NCBI RefSeq assembly: GCF_051401765.1
Contig: NW_027480423.1
Location: forward strand, 5,766,001-5,830,000
Length of the DNA: 64,000 nucleotides
Reading direction: 5' to 3'
Source of the DNA: Calliopsis andreniformis
Taxonomy: Eukaryota > Arthropoda > Insecta > Hymenoptera > Andrenidae
This document shows positions 54,166-64,000 of the stretch, in pieces. Both the position numbers and the translations under genes were made by a program. The notes under the pieces were generated by a model. That model was not told the DNA's origin. It saw nothing but the letters and a program-made list of their open reading frames with translations, and made no database searches. Position 1 is the first letter of the stretch. Every line of letters starts with the position of its first letter.

Positions 54166-57100
54166 CACTCTAGGGCGTTGCTCCACCTGATCGAATAGTT
54201 AGGGCCTTAGAAGTCAACGCCAGAAGCAGAAAATACAATAAAGATGCAACAGTTTTTCCATCGTATAACAGGAATAATTGCAACCAGTGTGAAGGTAATG
54301 GTATGTTCTACGTTCCGGGCAGCCTATGCTCCACTCTAGGGCGGTGCTCTACCAGATTGAATAGTTAGGGCGTAAGAAGTCAACGCCAGAAGCATAAAAG
54401 ACAATATAAATACAACAGCTTTTCCATCGTATATAATGTATATTTGCAAACAGTGTGAAAGTAATGGTCATTTCTACGTTCCGGCTAACCTAGGCTTCAC
54501 TATAGGGCGTTGCTCCACCAGACGGAATAGTTACGGCCTTAGAAGTCAGCGCCAGAAGCATAAAATACAATAAAGATGCAATAGTTTTTCCATCGTTTAA
54601 CAGGAATAACTGCAACCAGTGTGAATGTACTGGTCATTTCTACGTTCCGGATAACCTAGGTTTCACTCTAGGGCGTTGCTCTACCAGATCGAATAGCTAG
54701 GGACTTAGAATTCAACGCCAGAAGGATAAAATACAATATAAGTACAACAGTTATTCCATCGTATAAAATGAATAGTTGCAAACATTGTAAAAGTAATGGT
54801 CATTTCTACGTTCCGGGCAACCTAGGCGTCACTCTAGGGCGTTGCTCCACCACACCTAATAGCTACGGCCTTAGAAGTCAACGCCAGAGGCATAAAATAC
54901 AATATAAATACAACAGTTTTTTCATCGTATAAAACGAATAATTGCAACCAGTATGAAAGTTATGGTCATTTCTACTTTCCGGGCAGCCTAGGATTCACCC
55001 TAGGGCGTAGCTCCCACAGATTGAATAGTTAGGGCCTTAGAAGTCAATGCCCGAAGCATACAATGCAATAAAAATACTACAGTTTTTCCATCATATAACA
55101 GGAATTATTGCAACCAGTTTGAAAGTGATGGTCATGTCTACGTTCCGGGCAACCTAGGCTTCACCCTAGGGAGTTGTTCCACCAGATGGAATAGCTAGGG
55201 CCTAAGAAGTCAACGCCAGAAGCGTTAAAACACGATATAAATACAACAGTTTTTCCATCGTATAAAACGAAGAATCGCAAGCAGTATGAAAGTTATGGTC
55301 ATTTCTACTTTCCGAGCAACCTAGGCTTCACCCTAGGGAGTTGCACCACCAGATTGAATAGTTAGGGCCTTAAAAGTCAATGCCCGAAGCATAAAATGCA
55401 ATATCAATACAACAGTTTTTCCATCGTATAACAGGAATAATTGCAACCAGTGTGAAAGTAATGGTCATTCCTACGTTCCGGGCAACCTAGGTTTCACTCC
55501 AGGGCGTTGCTCCACCAGATCGAATAGCTAGGGCCTTAGAAGTCAACGCCAGAAGCATAAAATACAATAAAGATGCAACAGATTTTCCATCGTTATACAG
55601 GAATAACTGCAACCAGTGTGAATGTACTGGTCATTTCTACGTTCCGGATAACCTAGGCTTCACTCTAGGGCGTTGTTCCACCAGATCGAACAGTTAGGGC
55701 GTAAGAAGGCAACGCCAGAAGTATAGAATACAATGTAAATATAACAGTTTTTCCATCGTATAAATCGACGAGATGGAATAGCTAGGGACTTAGAATTCAA
55801 CGCCATAAGAATAAAATACAATATAAACATAACAGTTTTTCCATCGTATGAAACGGATAATAGCAACCAGTGTGAAAGTTATGGTCAGTTCAACGTTCCG
55901 GGCAACCTTGGCTTCACCCTAGGATGTTGTTCCACCAGATCGAATAGTTAGGGCCACAGAAGTGAGCGCCAGAAGCATAAAATACAATATAAATACAACA
56001 GTTTTTCCATCGTATAAAAGGAATAATTGCAACCAGTATGAAACTTATGGTCATTTCTACGTTCCGGGCAACCTAGGCTTCACTCTATGGCGTTCTTCCA
56101 CCACATCGAATAGCTACGGCCTCAGAAGTCAACGCCTGAAGTATAAAATACAATAAAAATACAACAGTCTTTCCATCCTATAACAGGAATAATTGCAACC
56201 CGTGTGAAAGTTATGGTCATTTCTACGTTCCAGGCAACGTTGGCTTCACCCTAGGTCGTTTTTCCACCAGATGGAATAGATAGGGCCTAAGAAGTCAACG
56301 CCAGAAGCATAAAATACAATATAAATATAACAGTTTTTCCATCGTATGAAACGAATAATACAAACCAGTGTGAAGGTTATGGTCATTTCTACCTTCCGGG
56401 CAACCTAGGCTTCACCCTAGGGCGTTGCACCTACAGATTGAATAGTTAGGGCCTCAGAAGTCAACGCCCGAAGTATAAAATACAAAATAAATAGTACAGT
56501 TTTTCAATCGTATAAAACGAATAATTTCCACCAGTGTGGAAGTTATGGGCATTTCTACTTTCCGGGAAACCTAGGCTTCACCCTAGGGAGTTGTTCCACC
56601 AGATGGAATAGTTAGGGCCTAAGAAGTCAACACCAGAAGCTTAAAACACGATATAAATACAACAGTTTTTCCATCGCATAAAACGAATAATCGCAAGCAG
56701 TATGAAAGTTATGGTCATTTCTGCTTTCCGAGCAACCTAGGCTTCACCCTAGGGAGTTGCACCACCAGATTGAATAGTTAGGGCCTTAAAAGTCAATGCC
56801 CGTAGCATAAAATGCAATAAAGATGCAACAGTTTTTCCATTGTTATACAGGGATAACTGCAACCAGTGTGAATGTACTGGTCATTTCTACGTTCCGGATA
56901 ACCTAGGCTTCACTCTGGGGCGTTGTTCCAGCAGATCGAACAGTTAGGGCCTAAGAAGTCAACGCCAGAAGTATAAAATACAATGTAAATATAACAGTTT
57001 TTCCATCGTATAAATCGAATGATAGCAACCAGTGTGAAAGTTATGGTCATTTCTACGTTCCGGGCAACCTAGGCTTCACTCTAGGGCGTTGCTCTACCAG

Positions 57101-60100
57101 ATCGAATAGCTAGGGCCTTAGAAGTCAACGCCCGAAGCATAAAATGCAAAATAAATAAAACAGTTTTTCCATCGTATAAAACGAGTAATTGCTACCAGTG
57201 TGAATGTACTGGTCATTTCTACGTTCCGGATAACCTAGGCTTCACTCTAGGGCGTTGTTCCAGCAGATCGAACAGTTAGGGCCTAAGAAGTCAACGCCAG
57301 AAGTATAAAATACAATATAAATACAACAGTTTTTCCATCGTATAAAACGAATAACTGCAACCAGTATGAAACGTATGGTCATTTCTACGTTCCGGTCAAC
57401 CTAGGCTTCACTCTATGGCGTTCTTGCACCACATCGAATAGCTACGGCCTCAGAAGTCAACGCCTGAAGTATAAAATACAATAAAAATACAACAGTCTTT
57501 CCATCCTATAACAGGAATAATTGCAACCCGTCTGAAAGTTATGGTCATTTCTACGTTCCAGGCAACGTTGGCTTCACCCTAGGTCGTTGTTCCACCAGAT
57601 GACATAGTTAGGGCCTAAGAAGTCAACGCCAGAAGCATAAAATACAATATAAATACAACAGATTTTGCATCGTATAAAACGAATAATTGCAACCTGTGTG
57701 AAAGTAATGGTCATTTCTACGTTCCGAGCAAGCTAGGCGTCACTCTAGGGCGTTGCTCCACCAGATCGAATAGCTAGGGACTTAGAATTCATCGCTAAAA
57801 GCATAAAATACAAGTAAAATACAACAGTTTTTCCATTGTTTTACAGGAATAACTGCAACCAGTGTGAATGTACTGGTCAGTTCTACGTTCCGGATAACCC
57901 AGGCTTCACTCTAGGGCGTTGTTCCACCAGATCGAACAGTTAGGGCCTAAGAAGTCAACGCCAGAAGCATAAAATACAATATAAGTACAACAGTTATTCC
58001 ATCGTATAAAATGAATAGTTGCAAACATTGTAAAAGAAATGGTCATTTCTACGTTCCGGGCAACCTAGGCGTCACTCCAGGGCGTTGCTCCACCAGATCT
58101 AATAGCTACGGCCTTAGAAGTCAACGCCAGAGGCATAAAATACAATATAAATACAACAGCTTTTCCATCGTACAAAATGAATGATAGCAAACAGTGTGAA
58201 AGTAATTGTCATTTCTACGTTCCGGGCAACCTAGGCTTCACTCTAGGTCGTTGCTCCACCAGATCAAATAGCTAGCGACTTAGAATTAAACGCCAGAAGC
58301 ATAGAATACAATAAAAATGCAACAGTTTTTCCATCGTATAACAGGAATAATTGCAACCAGTGTGAATGTAATGGTCATTTCTACGTTCCGGGCAACCTAG
58401 GTTTCACTCTAGGACGTTGCTCCACCAGGTCGAGTAGTTAGGGCCTAAGAAGTCAACGCCAGAAGCATAAAATACGATATAAATACAACAGCTTTTACAT
58501 CGTATAAAACGAATAATTGCAACCAGTGTGGAAGTTATGGTCATTTCTACGTTCCGGGCAACCTAGGCTTCACTCTAGGGCGTTGCTCCGCCAGATCGAA
58601 CAGTTAGGGCCTTAGAAGTCAACGCCCGAAGCATAAAATACAAAATAAATAGTACAGTTTTTCAATCGTATAAAACGAATAATTTCTACCAGTGTGGAAG
58701 TTATGGGCATTTCTACTTTCCGGGCAACCTAGGCTTCACCCTAGGGAATTGTTCCACCAGATGGAATAGTTAGGGCCTAAGAAGTCAACGCCAGAAGCAT
58801 AAAACACGATATAAATACAACAGTTTTTCCATCGTATAAAACGAATAATCGCAAGCAGTATGAAAGTTATGGTCATATCTACTTTCCGAGCAACCTAGGC
58901 TTCACCCTAGGGAGTTGCACCACCAGATTGAATAGTTAGGGCCATAAAGGTCAATGCCCGAAGCATAAAATGCAATAAAAATACATACAGTTTTTCCATC
59001 GTATAACAGGAATAATTGCAACCAGTGTGAAAGTAATGGTCATTCCTACGTTCCGGGCAACCTAGGTTTCACTCCAGGGCGTTGCTCCACCAGATCGAAT
59101 AGTTAGGTCATAAGAAGTCAACGCCAGAAGCATAAAATACGATATAAATACAACAGCTTTTCAATCGTATAAAACGAATAATTGCAACCAGTGTGAAAGT
59201 TATGGACATTTCTACATTCCGGCCAACCTAGGCTTCACTCTAGGGCGTTGCTCCACCAGACGGAATAGTTACGGCCTTAGAAGTCAGCGCCAGAAGCATA
59301 AAATACAATAAAGATGCAACAGTTTTTCCATCGTTTAACAGGAATAACTGCAGCCAGTGTGAATGTACTGTTCATTTCTACGTTCCGGATAACCTAGGTT
59401 ACACTCTAGGGCGTTGCTCTACCAGATCGAATAGCTAGGGACTTAGAATTCAACGCCAGAAGGATAAAATACAATATAAGTGCAACAGTTATTCCATCGT
59501 ATAAAATGAATAGTTGCAAACATTGTAAAAGAAATGGTCATTTCTACGTTCCGGGCAACCTAGGCGTCACTCTAGGGCGTTGCTCCACCAGATCTAATAG
59601 CTACGGCCTTAGAAGTCAACGCCAGAGGCATAAAATACAATATAAATACAACAGCTTTTCCATCGTACAAAATGAATAATAGCAAACAGTGTGAAAGTAA
59701 TTGTCATTTCTACGTTCCGGGCAACCTAGGCTTCACTCTAGGTTGTTGCTCCACCAGATCAAATAGCTAGCGACTTAGAATTAAACGCCAGAAGCATAGA
59801 ATGCAATAAAAATGCAACAGTTTTTCCATCGTATAACAGGAATAATTGCAACCAGTGTGAATGTAATGGTCATTTCTACGTTCCGGGCAACCTAGGTTTC
59901 ACTCTAGGGCGTTGCTCCACCAGGTCGAGTAGTTAGGGCCTAAGAAGTCAACGCCAGAAGCATAAAATACGATATAAATACAACAGCTTTTACATCGTAT
60001 AAAACGAATAATTGCAACCAGTGTGGAAGTTATGGTCATTTCTACATTCCGGGCAACCTAGGCTTCACTCTAGGGCGTTGCTCGACTAGATCGAATAGCT

Positions 60101-63100
60101 AGGGCCTTAGAAGTCAACGCCCGAAGCATACAATGCAATAAAAATACAACAGTTTTTCCATCATATAACAGGAATAATTGCAACCAGTGTGAAGGTAATC
60201 GTCATTCCTACGTTCCGGGCAACCTAGGTTTCACTCCAGGGCGTTGCTCCACCAGGTCGAATAGTTAGGTCATAAGAAGTCAACGCCAGAAGCATAAAAT
60301 ACGATATAAATACAACAGCTTTTCAATCGTATAAAACGAATAATTGCAACCAGTGTGAAAGTTATGGACATTTCTACATTCCGGCCAACCTGGGCTTCAC
60401 CCTAGGGCGTTGCTCCACCAGATCGAATAGTTAGGGCCTTAGAAGTCAACGCCAGAAGCATAAAATACAATAAAGATGCAACAGTTTTTCCATCGTTATA
60501 CAGGAATAACTGCAACCAGTGTGAATGTACTGGTCATTTCTACGTTCCGGATAATCTAGGCTTCACTCTAGGGCGTTGTTCCTCCAGATCGAATAGCTAG
60601 GGACTTAGAATTCATCGCTAAAAGCATAAAATACAATTAAAATACAACAGTTTTTCCATTGTTTTACAGGAATAACTGCAACCAGTGTGAATGTACTGGT
60701 CATTTCTACGTTCCGGATAACCTAGGCTTCACTCTAGGGCGTTGTTCCACCAGATCGAACAGTTAGGGCCTAAGAAGTCAACGCCAGAAGCATAAAATAC
60801 AATATAAATATAACAGTTTTTCCATCGTATAAAACGAATGATAGCAACCAGTGTGAAAGTTATGGTCATTTCTACGTTCCGGGCAACCTAGGCTTCACTC
60901 TAGGGCGTTGCTCGACCAGATCGAATAGCTAGGGCCTAAGAAGCCAACGCCAGAAGCATAAAACGATATAAATACAACAGCTTTTCCATCGTATAAAACG
61001 AATAATTGCAACCAGGGTGGAAGTTATGGTCATTTCTACGTTCCGGGCAACCTAGGCTTCACTCTAGGGCGGTGCTCCACCAGATCAAATAGTTAGGGCC
61101 TAAGAAGTCAACGCCAGAAGCATAAAATACAACATAAATACAACAGATTTTCCATCGTATATAATATATATTTGCAAACATTTTGAAAGTAATGGTCACT
61201 CCTACGTACCGGGCAACCTAGGCTTCACTCAAGGGCGTTGCTCCACCAGACCGAATAGCTAGGGCCTTAGAAGTCAACGCCAGAAGCATAAAATACAGTA
61301 AAGATGCAAAAGTTTTTCCATCGTATAACAGGAATAACTGCAACCAGTGTGAATGTACTGGTCATTTCTACGTTCCGGATAACCTAGGTTTCACTCTAGG
61401 GCGTTGCTCTACCAGATCGAATAGCTAGGGCCTTAGAAGTCAACGCCCGAAGCGTAAAATACGATATAAATACAACAGCATTTCCATCGCATTAAATGAA
61501 TAATTGCAAACAGTGTGAAAGTAGTGGTCATTTCTACGTTCCTGGCAACCTGGGCTTCACTCTAGGGCGGTGCTCCAATCAGATCAAATAGTTAGGGCCT
61601 AAGAAGTCAACGCCAGAAGCATAAATTACAATATAAGTACATCAGCTTTTCCATCGTATAAAACGAATAATAGCAACCAGTGTGAAAGTTATGGTCATTT
61701 CTGCGTTCCGGGTAACCTAGGCTTCACTCTAGGGCGTTGCTCCACCAGATCGAATAGTTAGGGCCTTAGATGTCAACGCCCGAAGCATAAAATGCAAAAT
61801 AAGTAGAGCAGTTTTTCCATTGTATAAAACGAATAACTGTAACCAGTGTGAATGTAATTGTCATTTCTACATTCCGTGCCACCTAGGTTTCACTCTAGGG
61901 CGTTGCTCCATCAGGTCGAGTAGTTAGGGCCTAAGAAGTCAACGCCAGAAGCATAAAATACGATATAAATACAACAGCTTCTACATCGTATAAAACGAAT
62001 AATTGCAACCAGTGTGGAAGTTATGGTCATTTCTACGTTCCGGGCAACCTAGGCTTCACTGTAGGGCGTTGCTCGACCAGATCGAATAGCTAGGGCCTTA
62101 GAAGTCAACGCCCGAAGCATAAAATACAAAATAAATAGAACAGTTCTTCCATCGTATAAAACGAATAATTGCTACCAGTGTGAAAGTTATGGTCATTGCT
62201 ACGTTCCGCGCAACCTACCCTTCACCCTAGAGCGTTGCTCCGCCAGATCGAATAGTTACGGACTTAGAAGTCAGTGCCAGAAGCATAAAATACAATAAGG
62301 ATGCAACAGTTTTTCCATCGTTTAACAGGAATAACTACAACCAGTGTGAATGTACTGGTCATTTCTACGTTCCGAATTACCTAGGTTTCACTCTACGGCG
62401 TTGCTCCACCAGGCCGAGTAGTTAGGGCCTAAGAAGTCAACGCCAGAAGCATAAAATACGATATAAATACAAGAGCTTTACCATCGTATAAAAGGAATAA
62501 TTGCAAACAGTGTGAAAGTAATGGTCATTTCTATGTTCCTGGCAACCTAGGCTTCACTCTACAGCGTTGTTCCGCCATATCGAATAGTTAGGGCCTAAGA
62601 AGTCAACACCAGAAGAATAAAATACAAAATAAATACAACAGCCTTTACACCGTATAAAACGAATAATTGCAACCTGTGTGAAGGTTATGGTCATATCTAC
62701 GTTCCGGGCAACCTAGGCTTCACTGTCGGGCGTTGCTCCACCAGATCGAAATGTTAGGGCCTAGGAAGTCTACGCCCGAAGCATAAAATACGATATAAAT
62801 ACAACAGCATTTCCATCGTATTAAATGAATAATTGCAAACAGTGTGAAAGTAGTGGTCATTTCTACGTTCCGGGCGACCTAGGCTTCACTGTATGGCGTT
62901 CTTTCACCACATCGAATAGCTACAGCCTCAGAAGTCCACGCCTGAAGCATAAAATACAATAAAAATACAACAGTCTTTTCATCGTATAACAGGAATAATT
63001 TCAACAAGCGTGAAAGTAATGATCATTTCGGCGTTTCGGGCATCCTAGACTTAACTCTGAGGCATTGCTCCACCAGACCGAATATTTAGGGTCTTAGAAG

Positions 63101-64000
63101 TCAACGCCAGAAGCATAAAATACAATATAAACACAACAGTTTTTCCATCGTATAAAACGGATAATTGCAACCAGTATGCAACTTATGGTCATTTCTACAT
63201 TCCGAGCAACCTCGGCTTCACTCTAGGGCGTTGCTCCACCAGATCGGATAGTTACGGCCTAAGAAGTCAACGCCAGAAGCATAAAATACGATGAAGATGC
63301 AACAGCTTTTCCATCGTATAAAACGAATAATTGCAAACAGTGTGAAAGTAATGGTCATTTCAACGTTCCGGGCAACCTAGGCTTCACCCTACGCCGTTGT
63401 TCCACCAGATCGAATAGTTAGGGCCTAAGAAGTCAACGCCAGAAGGATAAAATACGATATAAATACAACAGCTTTTCCATCGTATAAAAGGAATAATTGC
63501 AAACTGTGTGAAAGTAATGGTCATTTCTACGTTCCGGGCAACCTAGGCTCCACTCTACGGCGTTGTTCTACCAGATCTAATAGTTAGGGCCTAAGAAGTC
63601 AACACCAGAAGAATAAAATACAAAATAAATACAACAGCCTTTACACCGTATAAAACGAATAATTGCAACCTGTGTGAAGGTTATGGTCATATCTACGTTC
63701 CGGGCAACCTAGGCTTCACTCTAGGGCGTTGCTCCACCAGATTGAAATGTTGGGGCCTAAGAAGTCAACGCCCGAAGCATAAAATGCAAAATAAGTAGAG
63801 CAGTTTTTCCATTGTATAAAACGAATAACTGTAACCAGTGTGAAAGTACTGGTCATTTCTACGTTCCGGGTAACCTAGGTTTCACCCTAGTTCGTTGCTC
63901 CACCAGATCGAATAGCTAGGGACTTAGAATACAACGCCGGAAGGATAAAATACAGTATAAGTACAACAATTTTTCCATCGTATAAAATGAATAATTGCAG
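54166..64000 (+). repeat. Block E', diverged and rearranged second copy of block E
   Basis: Segments match block E in the same order at offsets near 31 kb: 54166-55400 at 30,543; about 56700-57940 at 31,959; about 57960-60185 at 31,461-31,462; about 61030-61455 at 30,298; about 62500-63780 at 30,963; and 63790-64000 at 30,632. The steps are whole monomers give or take 1-2 bp, except for one 78-bp loss at 55768. Near 60966 a monomer is 2 bp short (CATAAAACGATATAAAT). The block runs off the window. Confidence 0.85.
55743..55840 (+). repeat. Truncated monomer: 78-bp deletion breaking the 166-bp register
   Basis: 'AACAGTTTTT' starts at 55743 and again at 55831, only 88 bp apart instead of 166, and consecutive AACC anchors at 55650 and 55904 are 254 bp apart rather than 332. 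The join reads 'TATAAATCGACGAGATGG'. The left part matches a monomer like that near 29368 (TAAATCGAATGATAG), and the right part matches one like that near 29620 (CACGAGATGGAATAG). At most about 1 bp is shared at the join. Confidence 0.92.

Larger units (their letters stand above)
1..64000 (+). repeat. 166-bp satellite DNA tandem array, about 385 head-to-tail monomers
   Basis: The anchor AACCTAGGCTTCAC, or a close variant, starts at 31, 197, 362, 528, 695 and 861 and keeps recurring with 165-167 bp spacing to the end. A consensus built by eye is 166 bp with about 41% GC. In order it holds CCTAGG, CTCTAGGGCGTTGCTCCACC, AGATCGAATAGTTAGGGCC, TTAGAAGTCAACGCCAGAAG, an AT-rich stretch, TTTTTCCATCGTATAAAACG, AATAATTGCAACC, GTGTGAAAGTTATGGTCATT and ACGTTCCGGGC. 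All monomers I read have the same orientation and no unique sequence interrupts them. Neighbouring monomers differ visibly, while monomers at certain long offsets are nearly identical, which is the signature of higher-order repeats. Location at a centromere or other heterochromatin is inference. The family is not recognised. Confidence 0.98.

Noticed and set aside
1..64000. CRISPR array
   Set aside because: The whole 166-bp unit repeats with gradual variation; there are no short constant repeats separated by unique spacers.
1..64000. Telomeric repeat (TTAGGG or TTAGG)
   Set aside because: GTTAGGGCC occurs about once per monomer as part of the satellite, never in tandem.
1..64000. Primate alpha satellite or a CENP-B box
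   Set aside because: The monomer is 166 rather than 171 bp and unlike alpha satellite. I see no match to the CENP-B box pattern (TTCG....A..CGGG) on either strand; TTCGTTTTATACG on the minus strand shares only its first bases.
1..64000. Promoter (ATATAAATAC) or polyadenylation signal (AATAAA) in each monomer
   Set aside because: These short AT-rich words arise from the AT-rich part of the repeat and have no associated gene or other promoter elements.
1..64000. Inverted monomers or head-to-head junctions
   Set aside because: Every anchor I followed is in the plus orientation; minus-strand frames are only the other strand of the same units.

Overview
The window is one uninterrupted tandem array of a satellite DNA with a monomer of about 166 bp. 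The same anchor (AACCTAGGCTTCAC, or a close variant) recurs every 165-167 bp from base 1 to base 64000, giving roughly 385 monomers, all head-to-tail in one orientation. I found no credible gene, RNA gene, transposon, CRISPR array or unique-sequence island, and both window ends fall inside the array. This points to a eukaryotic heterochromatic region (centromeric, pericentromeric or subtelomeric). I do not recognise the family and cannot name the species; it is not primate alpha satellite.

Monomer anatomy, numbered from AACCTAGG as position 1: positions 1-70 are about 51% GC and carry a CCTAGG palindrome, GGGCGTTG and CAACGCC. Positions 71-130 are AT-rich, about 25% GC, with ATAAAATACAAT, a TTTTTCC tract and GTATAAAACGAATAATTGCAA. 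Positions 131-166 are about 47% GC and hold GTGTGAAAGTTATGGTCATT and ACGTTCCGGGC. The hand-built consensus has 7 CpGs against about 6.9 expected from its base composition.

Layout: (1) 1-2040, a mixed block rich in the 'CTTATGG...ACTTTCCGAGC' subtype. (2) 2041-13666, copy A of an 11,626-bp (70-monomer) unit, containing a perfect-looking 2,327-bp (14-monomer) tandem duplication at 7100-11753. (3) 13667-22830, copy B of the same unit with only one 14-mer and one further monomer missing. (4) 22831-36046, block E, with nested 7-, 9-, 10- and 11-monomer repeats. (5) 36047-40423, a mixed block. (6) 40424-48080, a distinct subfamily with an A8 run and 5-, 6- and 20-monomer periods, flanked by direct repeats exactly 8,300 bp (50 monomers) apart. 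(7) 48724-49100, a short mixed junction. (8) 49101-54165, block C, a permuted mosaic of pieces of copy A. (9) 54166-64000, block E', a diverged second copy of block E about 31 kb downstream.

Almost every junction between blocks keeps the 166-bp register, as expected from unequal homologous exchange or gene conversion between misaligned monomers. The clear exception is near 55768, where 78 bp are missing and the register breaks. Open reading frames here (up to about 100 codons) are by-products of the repeat: 166 is not a multiple of 3, so every frame meets stops within about two monomers.
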